A DNA stretch of 64,000 bases, from positions 5,829,001-5,893,000 of the forward strand of contig CAKAKS010000032.1 of assembly GCA_916700875.1 (NCBI GenBank). Direction: 5' to 3'. This DNA is from Sebastes aleutianus. Taxonomy: Eukaryota > Chordata > Actinopteri > Perciformes > Sebastidae. Shown here in pieces: positions 46,346 to 58,397 of the stretch (position 1 is the first letter of the stretch; each line of letters begins with the position of its first letter). The notes under the pieces were generated by a model that was given only the letters and a program-made list of their open reading frames with translations, was not told the DNA's origin and ran no database searches. Position numbers and translations under genes: made by a program.

Positions 46346-47077
46346 TTTGTCAGCATTTGATTTAAAAAAAGAGAAAAGTCCCTTTGACAGGCAAGATCAG
46401 TACAATTATTTGAAATTTTATTTGGAATCACAATACCTTATTTCTTTAACAAAAAACATTTGCTCCACCTCAACCAAATCTAAAAGTAAAATGCCACTTC
46501 CACACATACACTTAATGGGCCATTTCCTTGCATTGAGTACTTTTGTTTTTGATACTTTAAGTACATTTATTAATAATACTTGCATGCTTTTACATTTTCA
46601 ATGTAGAACTTTGACTTTTAATGGATGTTTTTTTGTCATGTCGATCTGAATACTTACCACTGGGTAAATTATAGTTTGCTATCTATATCCCAGGAGGAAG
46701 TAAATAGATTGAATAACATGGTTTCGATTTCACTTTGTCAAAAGTATGATCTGATTTCCTTCTAAAGACAGACAGTACTAGACCCTATATGCTTTATACG
46801 GCACACATTTTGACTTGCCGTAGCAGGAAAAGCACAAGTGTAACTAATTAACTAATTACCAATGGCTACCATGGTAATTAACGTGGAATGCATAGAAATG
46901 CAATACCACCTAAATGAAACAGCCAAAAGTTTAGTGATGTTATTAATATAGCCTATATATAATGGTATCAATTACACATGTGCTTTTCATCCTAAAAGTC
47001 TATGTGTCTGATGTAAAAAATGTCAGTTAATTGAGTGTTTAAACAGATTACAATATACTTTGATACAAGCGGGGATA
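46346..47077. other. Stretch without a recognisable gene
   Basis: Unique-looking AT-rich sequence; nothing identified. Confidence 0.45.
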
Positions 47078-48340
47078 TTAAAGGGGAACCATGGCCATTT
47101 TCAAAATTCATACATGTTATTTCTATGGTGTAAGACAGTCCAGTGTCATCGGGTATAAAGTGTGGAGTTGCTCCATAGACAATGAATTGGGAAAAATGTT
47201 GGAGATGACACTGAGAGCACCCAGGGGAATGTTCTGAGTAAATGTGAACATTTTCTGTTTCACAACTGAGAACACTAAACTAGAATAAAGCTCATTTGGG
47301 TATAAAAAAATATTCTGTGGGACCACAAAATCAGTCTCCAATTAATTGGTTGTGTCCGAAATTCCATACTAACATGCTATTGAGTACGCTAAAACAGTAT
47401 GTGAGATATTTTAGTATGTCCGAAACCTTAGTATGAAACCAAGTCTGCAAATTGCATTTTATCTCCGCTTAACTATTACAGTATGCAACGCTGGACACTA
47501 CAGCGGCATAAATATCCCACAATGCAATGCGGTAGTGACGACAACGTTCATAATGGCTGATTTGGGAGAGAGTTGTTGGAACATTTGTGGTTAAATTTGG
47601 TGAAAAATATTGGAATGAAATAAAACACTCAACCAGCTCTGACAACACCACTGTAAGGGGAAAGGGAATACGATGTAAAAAGCTTTATTTTTTGTTTACT
47701 AATATTTCTTGGACTGTCCTAGACCATAGGAATAATAAACTGGGAAAAAAAGTTTGGAAATTTGTGTTTGGTTGATTATTTCTCTGTTGTTACAATGCTA
47801 ATTGGCATTGTATTTTACATCGTTGGAAAGCCTGTTTATTTACCTTCACAATGATGTCCAACTTGTAAGGATCATGTATTTGTGGGATGAGCAGCACAGC
47901 TGACTATGTGGGTAGCGCCCAAGAAAAATTTGCCAAAATGCTCTGCCAATGGTAAACAGTGTATTCTCCTGTTGGTATCGACTCTTGTTTTGAGTTGTTT
48001 GGTGGATTGGATGATTGAACTCTCTATCAGTAACAAGAAACAAACAAGACATATTGGCTATTTTACACTATTTAACATTTTTTGTTTACCATTGGCAGAG
48101 CATTTTGGCAAATTTTTCTTGGGCGCTACCAACATAATCAGCTGTGCTGCTCATCCCACAAATGCATGATCCTTACAAGTTGGACATCATTGTGAAGGTA
48201 AATAAACAGGCGATGTAAAATATAATGCCAATTAGCATTGTAACAACAGAGAAATGATCGACCAAACACAAGTTTCCGAACTTTTTTTTCCCAGTTTATG
48301 AATGAATTTTGAAAATGGGTGTATAGCTCCTCTTTAAAAA
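47078..48340. mobile_element. Palindromic DNA element with nested hairpin
   Basis: The outer ends match imperfectly as inverted repeats: 'ccattttcaaaattcatac' near 47094 against 'gaatgaattttgaaaatggg' near 48299. Inside, 47732-47957 and 48084-48299 are strong reverse complements ('gcgcccaagaaaaatttgcc' against 'ggcaaatttttcttgggcgc') around a 126-bp loop. No transposase code is visible. Confidence 0.75.
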
Positions 48341-48591
48341 AACACAACACAGCAACTTCTACCACCTTATTATCAGAGAAGATGAAGTTAAAGATAATTC
48401 ACTTGATCAAAAGCAAGGGGCTGCTTTATCAAATCACACATATCTGTCTGCTGAACATATTTGTTTTATCGCATTTAAATGATGATCCTGCTATGAAAAG
48501 AGGAAGTAAACAGACAAGAATAATGTGGCTTTAACTCTCAGCCCTCCTCCTCCTCCTCAAGAGAAACACATGACATCACTCGGCTGCTCAG

Positions 48592-48596
48592 CCAAT
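48592..48596 (+). promoter_or_regulatory. CCAAT box in putative promoter
   Basis: CCAAT in 'cagccaatcagagggc', about 590 bp upstream of the start codon at 49186. A CRE-like 'tgacatcac' sits 20 bp before it, and the surrounding sequence is GC-richer than the neighbourhood. The start site of transcription cannot be fixed from sequence. Confidence 0.5.
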
Positions 48597-48670
48597 CAGA
48601 GGGCAGTATACGCTCAACGCTGGTGGAGCAGCACTCCAGTGTGTCCGCGCAGCTGCTGCGTGCATTTGCT

Positions 48671-48706
48671 TGTGTGTATGTGTGTGTGTGAGTGTGTGCG
48701 TGTGTG
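48671..48706. repeat. (GT)n-rich tract in putative promoter/5' UTR
   Basis: Interrupted TG dinucleotide run between the CCAAT box and the first coding exon. Confidence 0.85.
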
Positions 48707-49185
48707 AATGCCCAACAAGTTGATATATTATTTTTAATTTTTTCCCCCAAAAAACATCTTTTTGAATTAAGCTCCAGGAAGTAACTACGGCGAGCGAGGC
48801 ATCTCAAGAAAGAGAGAGAGACTTTCCACTACAACAACAACGGAGACTCTAATGAACTCGAAGATAACAAGTTCTCTCCGCACAGCCTCCGAGAAGAACA
48901 AGTCACATTTACTACGCAGTTTAATGAATGTCGGCGTGTCGTTTTTTCGACACTAGTAGCTAACTTTACGCTACAGCTGCTCTGCGCTGTTGTTTTTCCT
49001 CTTCTTCTTCTGCGGTTGGCAGTCAAGTGATATATAGTCCCGTGTGCCTTCTTCTTCTTCTTCTTCTCCTTCTTCTCTCTTTAAATGTGTAAAAGTCGCT
49101 CATGTTAAGCTCATGAAGTTGTAGTAACCGTCACAGTCACCGTGATAAAAGCGTAATAAGCCATAAGCTACCCATTAATAAAAAC

Positions 49186-49254
49186 ATGCTAAAGACGCTG
49201 ACGAAGAAGCTAAGAAGACATTCACTCAACGAGATACATCCTTTCCAGCTGAAG
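49186..49254 (+). CDS. First coding exon of an unrecognised gene
   Basis: ATG at 49186 in a good context (aaaaacATGC) opens 23 codons and ends AAG|GTAAGT at a strong donor, phase 0. The peptide starts MLKTLTKKLRRHSLNEI and is strongly basic with an RRHSL phosphorylation-like site. It follows a stretch of about 600 bp with a CCAAT box, and a (TTC)n tract at 49051-49072 in the presumed 5' UTR. The basic start suggests an intracellular protein, with no signal peptide. I do not recognise the family. The exon at 63908 fits as its continuation. Confidence 0.7.
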
Positions 49255-49332
49255 GTAAGTTTGGCTGAGTTGTAACCTTTAAATGCATCTATAGGCTGTC
49301 AGTCAGTACAGCGCACTAGATAATACACAGCA

Positions 49333-50140
49333 CAGTACAGCTGTGAAATGAGGGTTGAAATGGGGCTTGTTTGTGAACAGCGTGGCATTACTTTTTGTCT
49401 TGTGACTTGTGTCATTTGTAGGCCAGTTAGTTGACTACGCAGCTTTTTACTTTTTCCATTCTCATGTGCAATATCACTGTTCATTGTGTGCAATATTAAT
49501 GTGCAATACTACTTATTTTTCTGTTTTTGTTAGCTTACATTACCTTTTTTATTTTACTTATCTTATCTTATTTACTCATTTTACTACATGTATCTTACTT
49601 AATTGTTATTCTATTAGGCACTGGTGCTAGAAATAGTACTTTTTTTTATTTTATACACTTGAACTTGTTGTAATTTTGTTGTATTTTTGAGCAATCTCTG
49701 GCACAAGAAGTTCTATCTTATCTTATCTTTTAGCATAATGAGCACACCAGCCTGTAACCTTGCTTTGAATGGGGTTATAGTTAGGTCATTAACACTCTTT
49801 CCCTTTCTCTTTCTCACACACCATGACACAGACTGTACAGACTGTACAGCTTCTCTGTGGAAGTTGACAACCCCATAGGCTATATGTTCTGATATTATAT
49901 AGGGTGTTTTCACATCTAGTCCTTTTTTTTTTTATAGGAACCAGTCCTCTTAAAGTGGACCAAAAAGGGGGACCAACAGGAAAGGGACTTTTTTTTGCGT
50001 TCATATTCTTAGTTCATTTGTAAGAAGGACTCAGTTCTATTTCTGGTCCACTTCACTCTCTGATGGGGCCTCAGCCCTCCTTCTGTTCACACTGTAGTTC
50101 CTACCTTCATCACTCTGCTGGTCAATGCTTTCCCCTTTCA
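49333..50140. repeat. Intronic tandem duplication, copy 1
   Basis: Begins 'cagtacagctg' and ends just before the next 'cagtacagctg' at 50141. Holds three blocks also present in copy 2, interrupted at 49452-49728 by a LINE tail. Contains the left end (agggtgttttcacatctagt, 49902 on) of a terminal-inverted-repeat element. Confidence 0.85.
49452..49728 (+). mobile_element. LINE 3' tail inserted in duplication copy 1
   Basis: AT-rich 3' UTR ending 'gagcaatctctggcacaaga' and a (TTATC)n tail. The empty site is preserved in copy 2 near 50233-50245 (gcagcttttaacataatg), and gcagctttt-like sequence flanks both sides as a short target duplication. Confidence 0.75.
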
Positions 50141-50366
50141 CAGTACAGCTGAAATGAAAGAAATGGGGCTTGTTTGTGAACAGCGTGGCTTCACTTTTTG
50201 TCTTGTGACTTGTGTCATTTGTAGGCCAGTTGCAGCTTTTAACATAATGAGCACACCAGCCTGTAACCTTGCTTTAAACAGGGGTTATAGTGAGGTCATT
50301 AACACTCTTTCCCTTTCTCTTTCACACACACCATGACACAGACTGTACAGACTGTACAGCTTCTCT

Positions 50367-50724
50367 TCACCTTTAGGACTCAGGTGGACACATGATTACA
50401 TTTAACTCCTGTTACAGTCCACACACCACATACCAGAACCACATCATCCTTTTTTATCCATCATTCTCTTTTAAAACATCATCTTTTTATCCATCACCCT
50501 ATTAAACACCATCCTTTTAGCCATCATTATTTTACTTATATCTGTCTACCTATTGATATTTATTTTACTTTATTTTATCTTATTCTTTTTAATCTTGCCT
50601 TAATTTGATTTGCACCCTGACTGACTGACAGCAAGCCACCCCCCAACCCTCTCAAGCGCACACACACACACACACAGTCACACGATATTGATCCTGCCCA
50701 GTTATGTTGGCTTTTTTAAAGTTT

Positions 50725-50784
<60 letters not shown>

Positions 50785-51711
50785 TTTTTTCTTTTCTTTA
50801 TTTAATTTTTTTTCTTTCTTTAAATTTATTTTTCTCTCCGGTTTGTGTTATCCATATTTCATTTTATTTTATTTTGTTATGAGGAAAAGGAAGAAAAGAA
50901 AAAAAAGGTTAAAAAAGGAAAATATATATATATATATAAAAAAAATAAAAAAAATAATAAGAGAAAAAACAAAACAAAAAAAACAAAAAAACTCTTCAAC
51001 TGGCCGGGCATGGACCATGATGCCTCAGCACCAACTGGGCTCCTCCTCCATCTCCTCTCTCCTCCCTCCAACGATTTCCTATGGATAGAAAAGGGCATAA
51101 GCCCTGAGCTATCAAACCAGGCTCACAAATTTACGATAGGATAGGTGGACGCTGTATGTAAAAAAGCTCATCAGCGGATGTATTTTTACCGTAAACTTTG
51201 CAGTTTAAAAGGGGGACAACACTATCATGAAAAAGTTGTATTCTTGTTTTATCGAGTCTTTCTTGACGTTCTCTTTTATCAGCTGGTATGGGTTGCTTAC
51301 CCTCAAAAACAGGAACAGGTTGCAGGGTATAGTCAAAGTGTGCAGCAAAAATTGCAGGCACCACCCTGAATGACTTGACTCCTCTATTCCAAAGTAGGAC
51401 CTTGAAGAAGGTTCAGTCAGTTCTAGCTGATCCTATAGCCATCCCCTGTCCACTGAGTTCAGGTTGCTCCCGTCAGGCCGCAGATACAGTTTGCCTAAAC
51501 TTAGGACCAATACGCTCAGAAATTCTTTTGTTCTGACTGCCATTGGTTTCCTAAACAATGTCCTGTAATGTTGCATGTTGTAAGCTTTTGTATTTATTGC
51601 CTTTAACAGGTTATTTATTGTGTTTATTGTATTTGTTTGATGACTGTGTGGTACTGCTGACTGTACAACAATTTTCCCCTAGGGGATAATAAAGTTTTCC
51701 TTGACCTTGAC
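50367..51711 (+). mobile_element. Insertion with decayed LINE reverse-transcriptase C-terminus
   Basis: From about 51145 the frame reads VCKKAHQRMYFYRKL, then after frame breaks the usual LPSGRR-like block near 51470 (ctcccgtcaggccgcagata). The 3' end 'aataaagttttccttgacc' closes the element. The 5' portion holds (CA)n at 50658-50676, (CTTT)n at 50724-50784 and A-rich sequence. Dead non-LTR retrotransposon, clade not certain. Confidence 0.75.
50724..50784. repeat. (CTTT)n microsatellite
   Basis: About 15 tetranucleotide units. Confidence 0.95.
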
Positions 51712-51754
51712 CTCTGTGGTAGTTGCCAACCCAGAGGCTATATGTTCTGATATT

Positions 51755-52729
51755 TAGGGTGTTTTCACATCTAGTCCTTTTTTTAAAGGAACCAAACTCA
51801 GTCCATTTAAAGTGGACCAAAAAAGGGGGACCAACAGAAAAGGGACTTTTTTGCGTTCACATTGTTAGTTCATTTGAAAGAGGACTCAGTTCTATTTCTG
51901 GTCCACTTCACTCTCTGATGGGGGCCTCAGCCCTCCTTCTGTTCACACTGTAGTTCCTACCTTCATCACTCTGCTGGTCAATGCTTTCCCCTTCAATAAC
52001 ATTTTTTAGAGTTCCACACAAAATACTGTCCAGTTTGTCAAAAAAGGAACATGTGTGTCTCTTGTGTCAGAGGATTCGCTGCTTTTTCCTCACTTAACAG
52101 TATCGATTTTATATTGCTGTGAAAACATCTCCTTCAAACAACTGTATTTATTAAAGATTCTTGCCAAAAACTACATTTTACAAGATTACACTTCATGGTA
52201 ACATTATAATTTTTGTCCCAATACTAATTTCTTGAGCTTGAACGCATCATAATATAACTCAATGGAACCTCCTACATTAGCTGTTAGCTCCGTTATTTAG
52301 CCAAGCAGGACTGTGCTGCCCACCGGCTACTAACAGCTAACGTTAACGAGCTCTCCTCCTGTTGATTTCAACACAAATTTGTTGTTCACAATGTAGCATT
52401 ATCAGGGATTGGTGTTTAGAAACCATTAATGCTGATCTCCTGATTGCACATTTTTACTGAATATTGGCCATCCCTAACTAGCTAAAATACAATGGCAAAG
52501 GGCAAAGCAAACCTGGCGCGCGTTGAGTTTACAATGCACACGTTAAGCGAACCGCAACATGGACTGAAAGCGAACCAAACTAAGACCACCTCCCGAAGAA
52601 ATCTGAGTTCGGTTCGTTTCAGAGGGGTCTGAGATCTTTTGGAGTGTTCATATATGCGCAAAAAATGCTGACTAATTGCTCTGAGTCCGTTTGGAGGGCT
52701 GAAAGGGACTAAATGTGAAAGCACCCTTA
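51755..52729. mobile_element. DNA transposon with ~22-bp terminal inverted repeats
   Basis: Left end TAGGGTGTTTTCACATCTAG at 51755 and right end reading AAGGGTGCTTTCACATTTAG on the other strand, finishing at 52729. Internal 'aagcgaaccaaac' and 'ggttcgtttcagaggg' blocks are typical of fish hAT-like MITEs. No transposase. Its left part coincides with duplication copy 2. Confidence 0.75.
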
Positions 52730-52759
52730 TGTTGTTTGTAAGGGTGTACGATTTTTAAT

Positions 52760-53335
52760 TAACCTCTTAAAGATTTGCAGGCCCGCCAGCAGACCCGGAC
52801 GTTATACTTTCGGAGATTGTAGTGGGCTCAGTTTAAAGCTAGACTGAAGCTACTGGCATCGTATGAAACTAGAAATCCTGAGTAATCTATTCGTGCCAAC
52901 CAATGTAAATTCAATGTCATATGGCTTGTCGCGAAGAAAGCTAAATAGCACTCCAAAATTGGGCAGAAACTTGCATAGACATTTTTTAAGGGGTCCCTTG
53001 ACCTCTGACCTCAATAAATGTGAATGAAAAAGGGTTCAATATGAGTACTACCCATGAGTCTCCCCATTACCCTTCCCAGACATGCCCACTTTATGATAAT
53101 CACATGCAGTTTCGGGCAAAAAACATGCAGTTTTTTACATGCAGTACACGTGTTATTTTCACCTATTCTAAAATGATATATTTGAACATATCTGCATACT
53201 GGGGTCCCTAAACAGTCTTAGAATTGCATAAATTGGGTATCACTGTAAAGCTGAGACTCTTGTGGGTTCTATGAGTCCAGTTGTATTCATGTAAAATTAT
53301 GTTAGTCCCCGTAGTAGCCATTTCACATAATAACT
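52760..53335 (+). repeat. Dispersed repeat, variant form, copy 2
   Basis: Matches 6358-6775 through 'catactggggtccctaaaca' and 'agtccccgtagtagccattt', and matches the AGGGCTGTCAA family on its left side. Confidence 0.75.
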
Positions 53336-53439
53336 TATTTTTACTCAGATTTTATACACATGATGGTGTGTCTTTATACTATGACAGTTTTCCTAAAATT
53401 AGATTTTAAAAAAATCACAATATGTAGCCTTGCTTACTG

Positions 53440-53540
53440 TATTGCAATATATTGCAATATATTGAATTGTTAGCCCCGTATCATGATGTATCATGATACG
53501 TATTGTATCGCCAGATTCTTGCCAATACACAGCCCTAGTT
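53440..53540 (-). mobile_element. Terminal fragment of a 'gggctgtgtattggcaaga' element
   Basis: Reverse-orientation end with cgatacaatacgtatcatga-like sequence, characteristic of a fish DNA transposon terminus. No second end found nearby. Confidence 0.5.
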
Positions 53541-54521
53541 GTTTGGTGGTATTTTCTGCTTCTAAGCACCTCAAGCCATTCATTACCATGTTAGAAGGAA
53601 TTTACTGTCCATGGCTTACAGGGCCGAGCCAGATGTTTACAAGAAGAAACCAGAGATCCACACACATCAGCAAACATGTGGCATGTCAACAAACTCTCCC
53701 ACTCACAGATCATTGACTCTGACATTGACACTGTAGTCCGGCTGTTTGTCATTTGAGATAGTAAATCTCTCCACACTCATTTTCCAGACATATCTGGTGT
53801 GTGAGAGAGGATATCTGTGAACCATCTGAAAAGAGAAAGGCCATAGGTGGATAGAGCTGTGTGTTGTGGGCAAGGGGGTAGCAATGGAAGCTTATTTAGA
53901 TGCATACAAAGACTAGAAAAAAACAACCTTATTGTTGTGGGCTATAATTGTCCCGACATCTACATCTTTACCCTCCAATTTTCCACAACAGAGTCCTTGC
54001 AAGTGCTCCACAATTGTTGCTGCCCGCTCAGTTTGCACAATGCCTCCTTTTGGGGAGTAGAGGAGGTGAATTGTATCCTGCATGGGTCACTAACTTGCTC
54101 CATCCACAACAATATTGTGTGTCAACCAAGTGTATAGTCGCATGGCAGCCATTTTGTGCCAAAGTGCTCCCGTTCAAAGGCCCGGCTGGAGGATACAGGG
54201 GAAAGTGTGCCATCCCTGTTGTCTACTTTTGTTTGTGTTTGTTGCTCTGTTCAGTGACGAGGTTCTTTCTGCTAGAAGTAGTTAGCGTGATGAGGAAAGT
54301 GAATTGTTAGTCGTGGCTAAGCCTGTTGCTTACATCCTAGCCTGATGCCTAAGATCTCTTCAAGCTATTTATAAGGAATTCACTGGAAACAACAATGCTT
54401 GTTGTGAAAAAAATATATAAATATAAGTGACTTGTTTTTGCCAGTTGACTTAATTTGTAAGTAGCCACTATGCCGATTTTAAAACTAGTAAGAAACCTGG
54501 TGCGGAAGGAACAAAGGAAAC
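53541..54521. other. Intronic stretch without a recognised feature
   Basis: Unique-looking sequence; open frames to 120 codons without splice or family support. Confidence 0.45.
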
Positions 54522-54782
54522 TTAAAGGCTAAGACACACCACGCTTTCCTCATTTACGTTTCTCTTCTAGTGCACTGATTCGTTTAAGCTGAACAGCCAA
54601 TCAGAGTGATTTCTCTCACCGACGAGCGCCAACATGCTGAATCGGCCAGAAAAACTCTGTCACGGGCAGACTAGAGCAGACGGTGCGGGACACACCGAAA
54701 AATCTAGGACTACGGACGCTCACCGGCAGCCCCAAACTGTCCAACGGCCTGACCATCGGCTTGGTGTGTCAGGGCCTTTATA
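54522..54782. mobile_element. Short MITE with AAAGGC..GACACACCA ends
   Basis: Left end 'aaaggctaagacacacca' and right end 'ttggtgtgtcagggccttta' are inverted repeats around 220 bp of GC-rich noncoding sequence. Confidence 0.75.
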
Positions 54783-55794
54783 AACAACTCTCTCTCCGTT
54801 GCTGTTGTAGCTAAGCAGGAACCCGCAGGCGGGTCCTTCAGCACCGGCGTTTCATTTGGACTTGCCAAAGTGTGACTGTCTCGCCACCAATCAGCGTGTT
54901 GTGCTAACCTCAGCAAATGTTGCTAACAGCGTACGGCTTAAAGTTTCCGGGCAGAACTCTCACCTGTGAAATTTGGTTCTGTTTTACATGCACCAATCTA
55001 CACACCATGTATTCTGCATGTGTCTACGTGCAACGGACCGTGACCCCTGTACTGTGACGGTTTGGCACAAATACACAAACCGTTAAAGCCCAAAACGTTA
55101 CTCAGATAGTGTTTGAGTTTGAAGGCTGCAGTGCTTACTGCGTGATCAAGGGCTGAATGACCAATCCAGGATAGTTGAAAAGAGGCTAAAGGTCTCTTAG
55201 GCCCTGTTATAGTACCTATCCCAGGAGCTTACACTAATCAAGACTACTTATACTACACTATGAGAAAGATCCACTGGAGTGTGAGGGAAAGATAATCAAC
55301 CATGTCTAACCCTGCGTAGTGTATTTTCATGAGAGGGGGAATGGAGTATGACAGTGTCCATGTCAGTGTGGGAGGACAGTGCAAAGCTGATATGTGTGTG
55401 AACCGGGTGGTGTGTGCGTAGTGCGTACGCTGTGACATTGCCATTGATCCAGCTTAGCAAGCTGCTCAGCGATGCAAGGGACTGACAAGGATTTCATTCA
55501 AATGTTCTTGACACACAAACACACAACTCTTTGTCTGTCTTTGCATGCATGCACAAAAGCAGTTTTTTTCTGCTTCATGCAGTCTCACTTTGCTTATGTG
55601 CCTCAGTTCTTTGAATGATATCAATCAGTAGGCAATTATTTACTAGTGTATGACTTTAATATAGATTCATAAATGTGAATCAAACTTTGCAGTCTGTAAA
55701 TTATTAGGCTGTGCATTTGTCTCAGAAAAGAGTATTTGTGTATCTTTTCAGTCTTGATGTTGCACTTTGGAGAAAATCTTAAAATCAATAAACT
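54783..55794. other. Intronic stretch without a recognised feature
   Basis: Nothing identified. Confidence 0.45.
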
Positions 55795-56545
55795 AGGGCT
55801 GTCAAAGTTAACGTGATAATAGCGCGTTAACACAAATTCATTTTAATGCCACTAATTTCTTTAACGCATTAATGCAGTCGATCTTTCGGAGGTTGTAGCG
55901 GGCTCAGTTTTAAAGCTAAAGTGAAGATACTGCTATCATATGAAACTAGAAAAACCTGAGGAATCAATTGGTACCAACCATGTCATATTATCTATATGTT
56001 GTGAAGGAGGCTAAATAACGCGCCTTTCGGCGAGGAAAAACTGGCATGGCCATTTTCAAAGGGGTCCATTGACCTCTGCCCTTAAAATATATGAATGAAA
56101 ATGGGTTCTATGGGTACCCACAAGTCTCCCCTTTACAGACATGCCCACTTTATGATAATCACATGCAGTTTGGGTCAAGTCATAGTCAAGTCAGCACACT
56201 GACACACTGACAGCTGTTGTTGCCTGTTGGGCTGCAGTTTGCCATGTTATGATTTGAGCATATTTTTTATGCTGAATGCAGTACCTGTGAGGGTTTCTGG
56301 ACAATATTTGTCATTGTTTTGTGTTGTTAATTGATTTCCAATAATACATATATACATACATTTGCATAAAGCAGCATATTTGCCCACTCCCATGTTGATA
56401 AGAGTATTAAATACTTGACAAATATCCCTTTAAGGTACATTTGAATAGATAAAAAATGTGTGATGAATTTGTGATTAATTCCCAATTAACTATAGACAAT
56501 CATGCGATTAATTGTGATTAAATATTTTAATCAATTGACAGAGCC
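55795..56545 (+). mobile_element. AGGGCTGTCAA-family element, near full length (~750 bp)
   Basis: AGGGCTGTCAAAGTTAACG at the start, TTGACAGAGCC at the end. The interior matches the copy at 1-752 almost throughout, including 'gacacactgacagctgttgt'. Confidence 0.85.
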
Positions 56546-57624
56546 AAAGTATAAGAACTGACATGTAATTTTCTCTCGCTGCCACCTGTTATACATATTT
56601 TCTGAGAATTATCTCTATAAAGTTGTGCACCGCAAATCATTTCACAGTTGATATGCTGTAATGCATGCAGACATATGCAAATATATTAACGATTGAACTG
56701 TGTGTTGCATTGCATCATTGATGAGCATATCAATTTCAAGGATTATAAACACTTTGGTCAGGACTCAGACCTCTAAATGGAGTTCTTCAGTACTGCAAAA
56801 CATTAAGTGTGAGAAAAAGATGTAAAGATCTTCCAAGGTGCAGTTTTTGTCATGCAAGCCTTCATGGCTGATAGCAGTCAAAATCCTCTCCTCAAACATA
56901 GTTTGAATATTTGTCATGCAAAGTTTTGCACATCTATAACATTTGCAACAGAGATCCTTCTAGTACACTAATGTGGAAGCAGGATATAGGGTCATTTAAA
57001 ATGTAATTTTCACACTTGTGTTCAGCTTAACACGTCTCCAGCTCCACGGTTTGTTTACATTGTGAATGTGATTCTAATGACTAATAAGCATGGTGGCGGG
57101 GAAGGGTGTGACCGTGGGTGGTCCTGATTGAACATTTGATTTGTGTACATTGTGTACTTTCTCCTTTGCATGCAGTTCCTTATAGCATAAATGTGTTGCT
57201 TGTATGTACTTAAACTTCAGAGTATATATGGGTCTGTTGCACTACCTTGTGCTTTTGCAGAAATACTGTCCATCTTGTGAGGTGGCAGCTCACAACAGTG
57301 AGTGTTCTGGAAGAAAACTTGTGGAAAGGCAGTATCGATGCTTAGCAGCGGGGATTATAGTGTGAGGCAGCCTATCCAGGTTTAAGTGGTGCGATCCAGG
57401 CTTAACCACAGTATTATACAGGAGGTGGAAAAAAAAAAAGAATGAACAACTGGAAGCGACAACAAACATAACAAATATTTGTCCTATAATGTTCTATAAG
57501 TAAATTGTCATCAAATGAATCAAGCTCTTCTTTTACATCTAGCTGCTAAACTTACTACAAGTAAATTGTTGTGCATCAGTGTAGCTGCTGACTCTAGATT
57601 GTATTTAATTTTCATCAGTAGTAT
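56546..57624. other. Intronic stretch without a recognised feature
   Basis: Nothing identified beyond short A-rich tracts near 57430. Confidence 0.45.
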
Positions 57625-57740
57625 ATTTTAGGGCTGGGACAATACACCTATCTCCCGATTCGATACTATCACGATACATGGGTGCCGATTCTATATGTAT
57701 TGCGATTCTACAAGAATTGTGATTCAATATTATTGTGATT
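57625..57740 (+). mobile_element. Terminal fragment of a 'gggctgggacaatacacc' element
   Basis: Left-end sequence with 'gattcgatactatcacgata', typical of fish hAT-like termini. No right end seen. Confidence 0.5.
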
Positions 57741-58389
57741 TTTGTCCATTTTTTTAACACTAGACCATGGGGAAAAGTTGAATCATACACTTCTAGGGAT
57801 TTTTACTTTGGAAAATCTCTAAATTCATACAGTAAAAATGTTTAATTTTCAGCATGTATGTACTTTGAGAATCACTGTTTTAAAACATCCACTTAACACC
57901 ATGTTTGGGAACTGGAATGATGATGCTACAGTAGAGTTTCATGGTGAAATTCCTTTTCTTTCGGGAAAGCACTATCATCCTGTCTAAACGTAAACTAAAC
58001 GTCAGTTAGGCAGAGTCTAGTATTTGTTATAGCCAGCTATGCCAAAGCTAATAACCATATCCGACGTGGTTCACTGAAAAAATGTTTTTTTGCTTTCTCT
58101 CACACACACACTCACACTGCATGAAATACAGATGCCGATTTGTAAGAACAAGTCCTCACATTCTGGCATCAGATGATAAGAAATGAAATATTATGACTTC
58201 TCCCAAGTTTCCACTGTCTAGAAGACCCATGCTTGACTAAAACAGTATTGGGAGTGAAACATATTCAAATACTTGTTCATGTGCTCAGTCTTTGCATTAC
58301 ACTCCCAGATGAGATTTGCATGGTTAAATGTTTTATGATCTGTTGACACTGACCTGCTTTGCATATGTAGACATTTCTCAGATCACGTA
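57741..58389. other. Intronic stretch without a recognised feature
   Basis: Nothing identified. Confidence 0.45.
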
Positions 58390-58397
58390 CTAGCTGT

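Larger units (their letters stand above)
50141..51995. repeat. Intronic tandem duplication, copy 2
   Basis: Repeats 49333-50140 in two pieces, 50141-50366 and 51712-51995, split by a 1.35-kb insertion. It lacks the LINE tail of copy 1. Confidence 0.85.
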
